Positions 1 to 8,516 of a stretch of 64,000 nucleotides of DNA are shown here, piece by piece. The notes below the pieces were generated by a model that ran no database searches, had not been told where the DNA came from, and saw only the letters and a list, made by a program, of their open reading frames with translations. The stretch lies in assembly GCA_002452405.1 (NCBI GenBank), contig DKFP01000005.1, positions 1 to 64,000 on the forward strand, written 5' to 3'. The position numbers and the translations under genes were made by a program. The stretch is from Deferribacteraceae bacterium UBA6793 (GTDB taxonomy: Bacteria; Chrysiogenota; Deferribacteres; Deferribacterales; Geovibrionaceae). Position 1 is the first letter of the stretch; each line of letters opens with the position of its first letter.

Positions 1-23
1 TAGAGAGCAATCGTTATGCCAAA

Positions 24-55
24 CTATGAACCCTGTAAGGACAGGGCTTTCGTAG
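24..55. other. Imperfect hairpin downstream of the MCE operon
   Basis: A stem of CCCTGT (31-36) with ACAGGG (41-46) and loop AAGG is extended by seven further pairs (24-30 with 49-55) after a two-base bulge. It lies 3' of the lipoprotein gene on the minus strand. No T-run follows on either strand, so it is not a clear intrinsic terminator. It could be part of a structured RNA truncated by the window edge. Confidence 0.35.
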
Positions 56-98
56 ATATGACATTTCTGTGAATGGTCAATAAATGGGCATCTATTGC

Positions 99-773
99 CT
101 AATTCTTAACCACAACAGATTTAATCAGCTCAATTCTGGTTGCTATATCATCTGTATTTTTGCCCTGCTTCATACGGGCATTTTTGATAATTATAAGGTC
201 TCTCAGTAAATTAAGGCTCCAGCCGTGATATTTGTCTATTGCCAGCGCCTGTTCTGCAAGCTCCTCTGAACGTTCAGGGCTGTCTATTATATAGCCAATG
301 GCTGCGTTTCTCAACAATCTTGTTTTTGTGATATCGTCAAATTTAGAGCTGTCTGCGATATCCGCTATCTTTTCCCTGTCTGCTCCCTGAATGCTTTTAA
401 ACGGTTCGGGCAGTTTGTCTTTGTCAAACTTCTGACCGCTCAGAAAAAGGGCGCTCTGTTGTTCTTCTTCGCAAGCACCAAGATCCGCATATTTTTTAGC
501 CGTTTCCAGAACGGCATGGTCTCCTTCTCCCTCTTCAAGAACGTATCTGCCCAGATATATTCTTGAGAGATTGCAGAGAGAGTCCATCTTTCTGAACTGT
601 GCTTCTGCTTTATAAAAATAGCTTTCAGCCAGTTTTGGCTCGCCTTTGAGATAGTTTTCCATATATACGTTAAAGAATCGGCTGCCGTAAAGGAAATCCG
701 GTGAACTTTCGGGTTTGCCTGCGCATGAATACAGCAGTGCTGACATTGTTAGTATAATGATAAGTTTTTTCAC
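99..773 (-). CDS. Lipoprotein of the MCE (Mla-like) operon
   Basis: 224-residue predicted lipoprotein. The N-terminus has a short positive stretch (VKKL), a hydrophobic core and a lipobox-like end (LLYSC), so it should be lipidated and sit in the outer membrane or periplasmic leaflet. The rest is helical and repetitive, resembling TPR-type proteins (pairs such as AESYFYKAEAQFRKM), but I cannot assign a family firmly. The start is GTG at 773, chosen because it overlaps the MCE gene stop as GTGA and has GAAGGTG just upstream; a longer upstream reading would run into the MCE gene and lose the signal peptide. It is the last gene of the permease/ATPase-like/MCE operon, so a role as outer partner of the lipid transporter is likely but inferred. 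Confidence 0.75.
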   Translation of the reverse strand: MKKLIIILTMSALLYSCAGKPESSPDFLYGSRFFNVYMENYLKGEPKLAESYFYKAEAQFRKMDSLCNLSRIYLGRYVLEEGEGDHAVLETAKKYADLGACEEEQQSALFLSGQKFDKDKLPEPFKSIQGADREKIADIADSSKFDDITKTRLLRNAAIGYIIDSPERSEELAEQALAIDKYHGWSLNLLRDLIIIKNARMKQGKNTDDIATRIELIKSVVVKN

Positions 774-1798
774 GGCAGTTTCACCTTCTCTTCCGCTTTT
801 CTTGAGGTGGAGCTGTTGAACGGCCATTTCTCTTCGAGGTTCAGCAGTATCCTGTTAGAGGTGTTCATTATATCGTCTGTTTGCTGACGCAGATCTTTAA
901 GGTTTGTCGTGGTCTCAGACACGTCTGTGGATATCTTGTTTGCGTTTTCAACGGTCTTCTGAAGTTTTGTCACAGTGTTGTCTATGTTGCGTGCCAGCTT
1001 GCCTATATCCTCCGCACCGTCTCTGATGGCAATTATGCCCTGGTCAAGGTGCTGTATCGCAGGCTGTGTTTCGTCAACCCTGTTGTTTACGCCTGCCACC
1101 GCAGTGTCAACTTTGTTTGTTATCTCTATCAGGTTCTCCTGGGTGATGGCGAGTCTGTCCATGATATCCTGAACTTCGTTTTTCAGATAGTCCGAACGGG
1201 TGAGAAATCCCACGGAACCCTGTTTTTTGGAAACATCGCCGCCAAGGTCGCCCAGACCCTGCATAAGTTCTTCTATGCTCTGGCGTTTGTTGGAAACTGA
1301 GGCTGTAACGTCGTCAACGTTGACGAGAATATTTCGTACATTATCCAGCATGGGTTCGAATTTCTTTATAAGGTCGGCAATCGCCTGTTCTCTGGTTAGT
1401 TTGTATGTCTGTCCGTCGTCTATCTCGTTTTTAGAGTCGATGCCGCCGGAAAGCACTATTGCGTTGGCGCCTATAACTCCCTGAGCCTGTATTTTCGCCT
1501 GAGATTCGGGTTTCACCCATTTTTTATAGCGTATCGGAATTTTTGCGCGCAGTTCCACAAGACCGTCGTCCCTAAGCTCAACGCTGTACACTTTTGCAAT
1601 CTGAAATCCTGAGTACATCACAGGCATACTCTTTGTAAGCCCTTCACCCGATTCGGAAATGAATACAACTTTGACTTTGGATGTGAAAAAGTTCTGCGTT
1701 ATAAGGAAGCCGATAAGGAAAGCGAAAGACAATACGAGGGCTACGAAAATAAAAAGCCCTACTTTAAATTCGATGTTTTTAAATCGAGGGTCACCCAT
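770..1798 (-). CDS. MCE-domain substrate-binding protein, MlaD-like
   Basis: 342 residues. Residues about 9-33 form one transmembrane anchor, followed by an MCE domain (about 40-120; VVFISESGEGLTKSMPVMYSG is typical of its start). A long region of about 150-320 residues is predicted helical/coiled coil, ending with a charged tail. In the family, MCE proteins form hexameric rings on an inner-membrane ABC transporter and ferry phospholipids across the periplasm. Its length exceeds E. coli MlaD (about 180) and fits the long helical MCE proteins of other Gram-negatives. The start overlaps the upstream ATPase-like gene by 40 bases, so translation is probably coupled. Which lipid is moved, and in which direction, cannot be seen here. 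Confidence 0.9.
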   Translation of the reverse strand: MGDPRFKNIEFKVGLFIFVALVLSFAFLIGFLITQNFFTSKVKVVFISESGEGLTKSMPVMYSGFQIAKVYSVELRDDGLVELRAKIPIRYKKWVKPESQAKIQAQGVIGANAIVLSGGIDSKNEIDDGQTYKLTREQAIADLIKKFEPMLDNVRNILVNVDDVTASVSNKRQSIEELMQGLGDLGGDVSKKQGSVGFLTRSDYLKNEVQDIMDRLAITQENLIEITNKVDTAVAGVNNRVDETQPAIQHLDQGIIAIRDGAEDIGKLARNIDNTVTKLQKTVENANKISTDVSETTTNLKDLRQQTDDIMNTSNRILLNLEEKWPFNSSTSRKAEEKVKLP

Positions 1799-2286
1799 GT
1801 GTCAAAATCCTTTTCTGTATAGTCCTGCATATCGTTAAACAGGTGCCTATGGTTTTCATGGTCTATGATAACCGATTTTTTTAAATCTTCACAGCGTAAA
1901 AATTGGTGAAATTTCTCTTCATATTCCGCTATGTACATTCTGCGCGGACTGAAAAAAACAGTCCATTCTGCGCGCAGATATTTCACCTGTAAGTATTTGA
2001 CAATCATCTTCTGGAAATCGTTCAGCTGGTTACTGCGGTAGTGCATGATATCCAGCATTTCAAACTTTTCCATATCCTTCTGAACTATGTCCAGCGCGGC
2101 GTGATACGTTATCTTATGGTGATATGTCAGCGGCAGAAGTATGTTCTCTATGACCGAAAGATTGCCTATTATTGGGAAGAAGGAGGAGACCAGACCGACC
2201 CGCTGCTTTTTTACGACCTTCATAAGGATGTCGAGCCAGCCTTTCATCTTTTCTTCGTCTTTATAATATATGAGATAGTTGCTCAT
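1759..2286 (-). CDS. Degenerate MlaF-like ABC ATPase (pseudo-ATPase)
   Basis: 175 residues, in the operon position where the MlaF ATPase normally lies. From about residue 30 it follows the MlaF pattern after the Q-loop: RVGLVSSFFPIIGNLSVIEN compares with the family pattern of IGMLFQ...SLTVLENV, then a helical domain, then SNQLNDFQKM where LSGG(M/Q)RKR is expected, then a hydrophobic strand WTVFFSPRRM at the Walker B place, and a histidine-rich stretch near the H-loop. The N-terminal strand with Walker A is missing altogether, Q-loop Gln is Ser, the signature is lost, and Walker B has no Asp-Glu. The frame is intact and overlaps both neighbours (ATGA with the permease; 40 bases with the MCE gene), which argues against a decaying pseudogene. 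ATP hydrolysis is not expected. Confidence 0.7.
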   Translation of the reverse strand: MSNYLIYYKDEEKMKGWLDILMKVVKKQRVGLVSSFFPIIGNLSVIENILLPLTYHHKITYHAALDIVQKDMEKFEMLDIMHYRSNQLNDFQKMIVKYLQVKYLRAEWTVFFSPRRMYIAEYEEKFHQFLRCEDLKKSVIIDHENHRHLFNDMQDYTEKDFDTWVTLDLKTSNLK

Positions 2287-3059
2287 ATGAACGTTCCTAT
2301 CAGTTCAACAATTATTATTGCATAAAACAGCCGCTGCATACCCTTGAGAAGTGATATAGGTATTTCCGTGACCGCGTTTCCCGTTTCCAGCGCAGTATAT
2401 ATGGGAATGGACATGAGAAAATAGCCTCCGAGAGCTATCTTTATAAAAAATGCCAATAGCGTATCGACTGTGAAGGCGTCGAAGATTGTTCCTATCAGGA
2501 AATCGAATGATATATTAAGATTAAAACTAAGTATAAGGTATCCGCCGATGATGGAAATATATATAAAAATCACCGACAGGGCGGAGAGGCATACTATGCC
2601 GGAAACTATTCTTGGAATGTACAGATATACGAAAGGGTTGATTGATAAAGACTTGATCGTTTCTATCTCTCTATTCATCTTCATAAGCGAGATTTCCGCT
2701 GTCACTGCGGTGGATGTTCTGAGGGTCAGAAGTATCATTGTAACAAGGGGCGCGAGGTGCTTTATCGTAATGCTTACAAGCACCGACCCGACGGCATCCT
2801 GAGCGCCGAACTGCACCATATACTGGGTGAGTCCGCCGACAAGCGCAAGACCGATTGCAACCGCAACAACAGAGAACATCGGGAGTATCTGAACGCCCGT
2901 GAAATATATCTGACGAAGAAACACAAGCTGCACAGAGGGATAGAAGATATGAGGATTAAAACACCCTTTGAAAAACGAGATTGTGAACCAGAAGTATCCG
3001 TAAAAAAAATGCATGGATGCGATAGCCTTCTGTCCCAGCGCGGTTATGAGTCTTTTCAT
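2283..3059 (-). CDS. mlaE: MCE/ABC lipid transporter permease, MlaE family
   Basis: 258-residue integral membrane protein with the MlaE/YrbE layout: an N-terminal amphipathic stretch, then hydrophobic segments with the conserved regions LRQIYFTGVQILPMFSVVAV, the loop VLVSITIKHLAPLVTMILL and the helix TAEISLMKMNREIETIKSL (coupling helix facing the ATPase). In the family a dimer of this permease, with MlaF and an MCE ring, moves phospholipids between membranes. It is the first gene of a four-gene minus-strand operon. Because the adjacent ATPase homolog looks inactive, either a second ATPase encoded elsewhere drives it or transport is not ATP-powered. Confidence 0.92.
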   Translation of the reverse strand: MKRLITALGQKAIASMHFFYGYFWFTISFFKGCFNPHIFYPSVQLVFLRQIYFTGVQILPMFSVVAVAIGLALVGGLTQYMVQFGAQDAVGSVLVSITIKHLAPLVTMILLTLRTSTAVTAEISLMKMNREIETIKSLSINPFVYLYIPRIVSGIVCLSALSVIFIYISIIGGYLILSFNLNISFDFLIGTIFDAFTVDTLLAFFIKIALGGYFLMSIPIYTALETGNAVTEIPISLLKGMQRLFYAIIIVELIGTFI

Positions 3060-3107
3060 AAAACAGATTATATATCATTCTTTTGCAGATTGGAATAAGA
3101 AATCTAG

Positions 3108-3136
3108 TTGACGGGGATATTGAAAAAATGTATAGT
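3108..3136 (+). promoter_or_regulatory. Sigma-70-type promoter of the pyruvate oxidoreductase gene
   Basis: TTGACG (3108-3113), 17-base spacer, TATAGT (3131-3136). The start codon is about 68 bases after the expected transcription start, with a good ribosome site at 3198-3202. The region also separates the divergent MCE operon. Confidence 0.7.
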
Positions 3137-3210
3137 AAAACGGTCTTTTAACTTTTAATTACATCAAATAAGTTCAAAACTTATTTTTAATTATTACAGG
3201 AGTGAATGGT

Positions 3211-6200
3211 ATGGCTGAAAACAAGAAAGTTATTATCGACGGCAACACCGCCGCAGCCCATGTCGCACATGCGACCAACGAGGTCATCGCTATCTATCCT
3301 ATCACACCGTCTTCGGTTATGGGAGAGATTTCTGATGAAAAATCCGCTGTGGGGGAAAAGAACATTTGGGGCTCAATTCCCAAAGTTGTTGAGCTGCAGT
3401 CCGAAGGCGGAGCATCCGGCGCGGTTCACGGCGCTCTTTCCGCAGGCGCGCTGACAACAACCTTCACCGCTTCACAGGGTCTTCTGTTGATGATCCCTAA
3501 TATGTATAAGATAGCGGGCGAGCTTACACCCACTGTTTTCCACGTTTCCGCACGTGCGCTTGCGACACACGCCCTTTCCATCTTCGGCGACCATTCCGAC
3601 GTTATGGCCTGCCGTCAGACAGGCTGGGCTATGCTTGCGTCCAACAACCCTCAGGAGGTTATGGACTTCGCGCTTATCTCTCAGGCAGCGGCGCTTGAGG
3701 GCAGAGTTCCCGTTCTGCATTTCTTCGACGGTTTCAGAACTTCACACGAACTTCGCACAACCATCGAACTTACCCATGATGAAATGAAACAGATGATCTG
3801 TGACGATCTCGTTATCGCTCACAGAAAACGCGCTCTTAACCCCGACACGCCCGCAATTAAAGGTACTTCACAAAACCCCGACGTTTTCTTCCAGGCGAAG
3901 GAAACCGTTAACAAATACTATCAGGACTTCTCTGCTATAATGCAGAAACAGATGGATAAATTCGCTAAAATGACCGGACGCGCATACAAACTTGTGGACT
4001 ACTTCGGTGCACCCGATGCTGAAAAAGTTCTGGTTATCATGGGTTCCGGCGCTGACGTTGCCGAAGAGGCGATTGAATATATGAACACATGCGGCGAAAA
4101 GGTCGGTCTTGTTAAGATAAGACTTTACAGACCCTTCCCTCTGGAAGAGTTCATTGCTGCACTGCCCAAAAACGTTAAGAAGATAGCGGTTCTTGACAGA
4201 ACCAAAGAACCCGGCTCAATCGGAGAGCCTATGTATCTTGACGTTCGTACCGCAATCGGCGAAGCTATGCAGAGAAAACTGTTCGTATTCGACGGATACC
4301 CCACAATCATCGGCGGACGTTACGGTCTCGGCTCCAAAGAGTTCACCCCTGCTATGGTCAAGGCTGTTTTTGACAACCTCGATGCGAAGGAACCTGTCAA
4401 CGGCTTCACAGTGGGTATCGTGGACGACGTTACCAACCTCAGCCTGAAACATGACGAAAACTGGCTTACTCCTCAGGATGATGTTTTCAACGCTATGTTC
4501 TTCGGTCTCGGTTCCGATGGTACTGTCGGTGCGAACAAAAACTCCGCAAAAATCATCGGTGACCTGACGGACAACACAGTTCAGGCTTACTTCGTATACG
4601 ACTCAAAGAAAGCAGGTTCAATGACAACATCACACCTGCGTTTCGGCAAAAGAAACATAAAAAGCTCCTATCTGGTACAGAAGGCAGACTTCGTCGCATG
4701 TCACAACTTCTCATTCCTTGAGAAATACGACATGCTTAAATATCTTAAACCCGGCGGCACATTCCTGCTTAACAGCCAGTATTCCGCTGACGAGATATGG
4801 ACGCATATTCCCGAAGTTGTTCAGAAACAGATAGTTGCTAAACAGGCAAAAGTATATACCATCAACGCAGTTGATATCGCTGAGAAGATCGGTCTCGGTT
4901 CACGTTACAACGTTATCCTCCAGACAGCGTTCTTCAAAATTTCCAACATCGTTGATTTCAACGTCGTTACTGACGCTATCAAAGGCGCCAACAAAAAAAC
5001 ATACGGCAGATACGGCGATAAAGTTGTTAAGATGAACAACGACTCAGTTGACGCAGGTTCAACCGAGCTGTTCGAAGTGAAATACCCCGGACAGGGCGGT
5101 TCTGCATCAGACGCTGTCATCGAGTTTCCTCTTATCAACAACTGTGTGACAGACGCAACTGCCAGCGACTTCGTTAAGGGCACAACAAGTATGCTCGTCG
5201 CTATGAGAGGCGACGAAGTAACTGTCGGTCAGCTTCCTCAGGACGGTACTTTCCCCACAGGAACGGCTAAGTTTGAAAAGCGCAACATTGCGGTACATAT
5301 TCCTGAGTGGGATAGCGAACTTTGCATCCAGTGCGGAATCTGTTCATTCGTATGCCCCCACGCGGCAATCCGTACAATGGTTTACCCCGCTGCCGAGCTT
5401 TCAAAAGCTCCCGCTGCGTTCAAATCGATGGATGCCAAAGGCAAAGAATTTGAAGGCATGAAATTTACAGTTCAGGTTGCTCCCGAAGACTGTACAGGCT
5501 GCGGCGCATGTGTTTATAACTGCCCCGCGAAAAGCAAGACAGACCCCGAACACAAAGCCATCAACATGAAACCCCAGCTCGCTCTTCGCGAACAGGAAAT
5601 GAAAAATTTCGAGTTCTTCCTGTCTCTGCCTGAGCTTCCCAATGAAAAATACAACAAAGCAACCCTTAAAGGTTCTCAGCTTTCACCTCATATGTTCGAG
5701 TTTTCCGGCGCATGTGCGGGTTGCGGCGAAACGCCTTACATCAAACTGCTTGCACAGCTTTTCGGTGACAGGGCGCTCATCGCCAATGCCACAGGCTGTT
5801 CGTCAATCTACGGCGGTAACCTGCCCACAACTCCTTACACTACAAGATGTGACGGAAGAGGTCCCGCATGGTCAAACTCTCTGTTTGAAGATAATGCGGA
5901 GTTCGGTTACGGTATGAGACTGACAGTTGACAAGTTTAACTCCATGGCTCTGGAACTGCTGGACAAACTGGCAGATAAACTGGACGGCAAACTTGTTGAG
6001 GCTATCAAGACTGCAGAGCAGAAAGATCAGCTTCAGATAGAAGCACAGAGAGCGAGAGTTGCCGAGCTGAAAGCTGCACTTGAAAAAATAAGCGGCGATG
6101 ATGCGAAAAACCTTGCTTCAATAGCAGACTATCTGGTTAAAAAATCAGTCTGGATAGTGGGCGGCGACGGCTGGGCATATGACATTGGTTACGGCGGTCT

Positions 6201-6801
6201 TGACCATGTTCTGGCATCCAATGAGAACATAAACGTTCTGGTTCTGGATACTGAAGTGTATTCAAACACAGGTGGTCAGGCTTCCAAGTCTACTCCTATC
6301 GGTGCACAGGCTAAGTTCGCCTTCTCCGGTAAAGCCTCTGAGAAGAAAGACCTTTCCATGATATGCATGACATACGGACACATTTATGTTGCAAGAGTGT
6401 CTCTGGCAAACCCCGCTCAGGTTATCAAGGCGTTTGTTGAGGCTGAAGCACACAACGGTCCTTCAATCATCATTGCATACTCACACTGTATCGCACACGG
6501 TATTGACATGACATCCGGTGTTGAGGCACAGAAAAAAGCTGTAGCTTCCGGCTACTGGCCGTTGTTCCGTTTCAACCCCGCTATGCGTGAAGATGGCAAA
6601 AACCCTCTGTCAATCGACAGCAAAGAGCCTACTATGGCGCTTAAAGACTTCATGGCGACAGAGAACAGATTCCGTGTCGTTCAGAAGATGTTCCCCGATA
6701 AGGCAGATGCGCTCGTTAAGTTTGCAGACAGAAAGTCTCGTCAGAGAATTAAACTGTATCAGGAACTTGCGAAGGTTGATTGCTCAATCGAAGAAAAATA
6801 A
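3211..6801 (+). CDS. nifJ: Pyruvate:ferredoxin (flavodoxin) oxidoreductase, single-chain
   Basis: 1196-residue homodimer-type enzyme that oxidises pyruvate with CoA to acetyl-CoA, CO2 and reduced ferredoxin (reversible in autotrophs). Domain order is complete: N-terminal pyrimidine/TPP domain (IYPITPSSVMGE), central transketolase-like domain, gamma domain, a two-cluster ferredoxin module (CIQCGICSFVC near residue 705 and CTGCGACVYNC near 761), and the C-terminal TPP domain (GGDGWAYDIGYGG near 985). The proximal cluster ligands CAGC (near 834), the Cys in ATGCSSIYG and the Cys in SHCIAHG are all present. I start at ATG 3211 rather than the in-frame GTG at 3202, because AGGAG at 3198-3202 is well spaced only for the ATG. 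It stands alone behind its own promoter and ends in a palindromic repeat with a T-run. Confidence 0.98.
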   Translation: MAENKKVIIDGNTAAAHVAHATNEVIAIYPITPSSVMGEISDEKSAVGEKNIWGSIPKVVELQSEGGASGAVHGALSAGALTTTFTASQGLLLMIPNMYKIAGELTPTVFHVSARALATHALSIFGDHSDVMACRQTGWAMLASNNPQEVMDFALISQAAALEGRVPVLHFFDGFRTSHELRTTIELTHDEMKQMICDDLVIAHRKRALNPDTPAIKGTSQNPDVFFQAKETVNKYYQDFSAIMQKQMDKFAKMTGRAYKLVDYFGAPDAEKVLVIMGSGADVAEEAIEYMNTCGEKVGLVKIRLYRPFPLEEFIAALPKNVKKIAVLDRTKEPGSIGEPMYLDVRTAIGEAMQRKLFVFDGYPTIIGGRYGLGSKEFTPAMVKAVFDNLDAKEPVNGFTVGIVDDVTNLSLKHDENWLTPQDDVFNAMFFGLGSDGTVGANKNSAKIIGDLTDNTVQAYFVYDSKKAGSMTTSHLRFGKRNIKSSYLVQKADFVACHNFSFLEKYDMLKYLKPGGTFLLNSQYSADEIWTHIPEVVQKQIVAKQAKVYTINAVDIAEKIGLGSRYNVILQTAFFKISNIVDFNVVTDAIKGANKKTYGRYGDKVVKMNNDSVDAGSTELFEVKYPGQGGSASDAVIEFPLINNCVTDATASDFVKGTTSMLVAMRGDEVTVGQLPQDGTFPTGTAKFEKRNIAVHIPEWDSELCIQCGICSFVCPHAAIRTMVYPAAELSKAPAAFKSMDAKGKEFEGMKFTVQVAPEDCTGCGACVYNCPAKSKTDPEHKAINMKPQLALREQEMKNFEFFLSLPELPNEKYNKATLKGSQLSPHMFEFSGACAGCGETPYIKLLAQLFGDRALIANATGCSSIYGGNLPTTPYTTRCDGRGPAWSNSLFEDNAEFGYGMRLTVDKFNSMALELLDKLADKLDGKLVEAIKTAEQKDQLQIEAQRARVAELKAALEKISGDDAKNLASIADYLVKKSVWIVGGDGWAYDIGYGGLDHVLASNENINVLVLDTEVYSNTGGQASKSTPIGAQAKFAFSGKASEKKDLSMICMTYGHIYVARVSLANPAQVIKAFVEAEAHNGPSIIIAYSHCIAHGIDMTSGVEAQKKAVASGYWPLFRFNPAMREDGKNPLSIDSKEPTMALKDFMATENRFRVVQKMFPDKADALVKFADRKSRQRIKLYQELAKVDCSIEEK

Positions 6802-6815
6802 TTATATGATTATAT

Positions 6816-6889
6816 GAGACTGCCGCGGGCTTCGTCCTCGCAGAGACGTTAATTCGTCTTCGCGGGGAGCGGAGCGACGCGGCGATCTC
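6816..6889. repeat. Intergenic palindromic repeat, family 1, copy A
   Basis: Begins GAGACTGCCGCG and ends CGCGGCGATCTC, with inner arms CTCGCAGAGAC and GTCTTCGCGGG. It lies between the convergent nifJ and hxlR-type genes, and a T-run after 6888 could let it end nifJ transcription. Seven other copies are listed below. Confidence 0.8.
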
Positions 6890-6957
6890 TTTTTATTGGC
6901 TTCAATAAGAGGCGCATATTTTTTCCCTCCGCCTTGAACTGCCCGGTTCAAAATCTT

Positions 6958-7326
6958 TTATACATTCAGTTTAGTGGCATATTTAGGATTGTATGTCCCG
7001 TATTCTGATTGCGGGTTTCTCTTTGAAGCCCACACCAGTAATGCATCCAGAGCGGGACACAGTTCCTGTCCTTCCGGCGTAAGACTGTACTCAACCTTGG
7101 GCGGTACCTGCCGGTATACGACTCTTGCTACTATACCGTCAGATTCAAGAGCCTTTAACTGCTGAATAAGCATCTTTTGCGTCACATCGGGGATACTTCT
7201 TTCAAGCTCGGAGAAACGCATCACTTTGTTCGAGAAGAGATTCATAATTATAAGCAGCTTCCATCTACCTTCCAGCACTTTGATTGCTTCATTTATGCCT
7301 GTCGCAGCTGAATCCGGTGTTATCAT
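6958..7326 (-). CDS. HxlR-family winged-helix transcriptional regulator
   Basis: 122 residues, typical HxlR length. The family pattern is clear: GRWKLLIIMNLFSNKVMRFSEL (first helices), the recognition region PDVTQKMLIQQLKALESDGI, and the wing VPPKVEYSLTPEGQEL. HxlR proteins bind as dimers and usually respond to aldehydes, quinones or redox stress, often through a conserved cysteine; the only Cys here lies in ELCPALDALL. It is transcribed away from the SDR gene with 117 bases between them, containing an inverted repeat (7347-7371), so it most likely regulates itself and the SDR/DUF1330 pair. The inducer is not known from sequence. Confidence 0.93.
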   Translation of the reverse strand: MITPDSAATGINEAIKVLEGRWKLLIIMNLFSNKVMRFSELERSIPDVTQKMLIQQLKALESDGIVARVVYRQVPPKVEYSLTPEGQELCPALDALLVWASKRNPQSEYGTYNPKYATKLNV

Positions 7327-7346
7327 TTCATACCTACTTTTTAGTT

Positions 7347-7371
7347 AGTACATTACTTTTTTGTGTGTACT
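7347..7371. promoter_or_regulatory. Candidate HxlR operator
   Basis: Inverted repeat AGTACA (7347-7352) with TGTACT (7366-7371), 13-base spacer. It lies between the divergent genes and touches the -35 box of the SDR promoter, a position suited to repression. Binding is inferred from position and symmetry. Confidence 0.45.
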
Positions 7372-7400
7372 TGACATTATATCAGTATATGTCTTAATTA
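7371..7400 (+). promoter_or_regulatory. Promoter of the SDR operon
   Basis: TTGACA (7371-7376), 18-base spacer, TAATTA (7395-7400), 44 bases before the SDR start codon. Confidence 0.5.
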
Positions 7401-7443
7401 GTCTGAAAGCAAGCGCGCGGCTCAAAATTCATGGAGAAGTATA

Positions 7444-8214
7444 ATGGAAAGAGAGTTTGAAGGCAAAAAGGCTCTTGTTACAGGCGGAACACAGGGGATG
7501 GGGAAAGCAATTGCGTTACGTTTGGCTGCTGGCGGAGCCGACGTTATTGTCGCCGCAAGAAATATCCCGGAAGATTTTCCTTTAAAAGCTGTTGCTGCCG
7601 ACATATCAACTGCCGAAGGAACAAAGAGCATTATTGAGAATGTATCGGATTGTTTTGGATGCCCCGATATTCTTGTAAATAATGCCGGAGGTTCAAAGTC
7701 CCCCGCAGGCGGGTATCTGGCGCATTCTGATGCGGAATGGCAGCACATGTTCGAGCTGAACCTGTTCGGAGCCGTAAGGCTTGACAGAGGGTTTTTACCT
7801 TTGATGACAAAAAGAAAGAGCGGAGTCATAATACATATATCATCAATACAGAGCCACAAACCCATATATGAATCGACCCTTGGTTATGCGGCTGCGAAGG
7901 CAGCGCTTAATAATTACAGCAAAGCGCTCTCTCTTGAGGTTGCAAAATTCGGTGTTCGGGTTAACTCGATATCTCCCGGGTTCATAGAAACGGGTGCAGC
8001 TCGTGCATATATTGAGCTGTTGGCTGAAAATAAAAAGATATCGGAAGATGCCGCACGTGCCGAAATAATCAGCTATATCGGCGGTATACCGCTCGGCAGA
8101 ACAGGCAGACCGGAAGAAGTTGCAGAACTGGCAGCTTTTCTGGCTTCGGAAAAAGCAGGATGGATAACAGGAGTGGAATACAGAATAGACGGCGGAACAA
8201 TTCAAACGCTTTAG
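7444..8214 (+). CDS. Short-chain dehydrogenase/reductase (SDR)
   Basis: 256 residues, classical SDR. The cofactor loop is TGGTQGMGKA near residue 15, followed by VNNAGG (NNAG motif), the catalytic Ser in HISSIQSH, and the active pair YAAAKAA (Tyr and Lys). The C-terminus carries the usual PGF...GRPEEVAELAAFL...ITG region and ends IDGGTIQTL. The residue after the second strand suggests no clear NAD/NADP preference. It is translated with the small DUF1330-like gene 8 bases downstream and is probably controlled by the divergent HxlR regulator, so a carbonyl- or quinone-detoxifying reductase is plausible. Substrate is unknown. Confidence 0.93.
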   Translation: MEREFEGKKALVTGGTQGMGKAIALRLAAGGADVIVAARNIPEDFPLKAVAADISTAEGTKSIIENVSDCFGCPDILVNNAGGSKSPAGGYLAHSDAEWQHMFELNLFGAVRLDRGFLPLMTKRKSGVIIHISSIQSHKPIYESTLGYAAAKAALNNYSKALSLEVAKFGVRVNSISPGFIETGAARAYIELLAENKKISEDAARAEIISYIGGIPLGRTGRPEEVAELAAFLASEKAGWITGVEYRIDGGTIQTL

Positions 8215-8222
8215 GAGGAACA

Positions 8223-8510
8223 ATGTCAGTTTATTTTATTTTTATCAGAGAAAGACTTCGTGATCAGAAAGCCATTGATGAATATGCGAAGCTCGCTCCG
8301 GCTGCTGCCAAAGGGCACAACATGCGTCCGCTGGCTGTGTACGGCGAAACCGAAACACTGGAGGGTGCTGATGCGCAGGGTGTTGTGCTTCTTGAGTTTG
8401 ACACATATGAAGAGGGAATGGCGTGGTATAACGGCAGCGAATATTCAGAAGCTAAAAAGCACAGGCATCTCGGTGCTGACTACAGATTGATAGTCACTCA
8501 CGGAGTATAA
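8223..8510 (+). CDS. DUF1330-like small protein
   Basis: 95 residues with the dimeric alpha/beta-barrel pattern of DUF1330 proteins: strand MSVYFIFIRERLRDQKAIDE, the region AVYGETETLEGADAQGVVLL, and FDTYEEGMAWYNGSEYSEAK (the family's W-Y...Y motif). I start at ATG 8223, which has AGGAGG at 8213-8218 inside the SDR stop region; an earlier in-frame start would overlap the SDR heavily. Members often accompany oxidoreductases but have no settled activity. It closes the HxlR-controlled operon and is followed by an intrinsic terminator. Confidence 0.88.
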   Translation: MSVYFIFIRERLRDQKAIDEYAKLAPAAAKGHNMRPLAVYGETETLEGADAQGVVLLEFDTYEEGMAWYNGSEYSEAKKHRHLGADYRLIVTHGV

Positions 8511-8516
8511 CCACAC

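Noticed and set aside
1..98. Cyclic-di-GMP (GEMM) riboswitch at the left edge
   Set aside because: The hairpin and a GCCAAAC stretch are suggestive, but the conserved GEMM core bases cannot be matched in order, and no gene on the plus strand follows.
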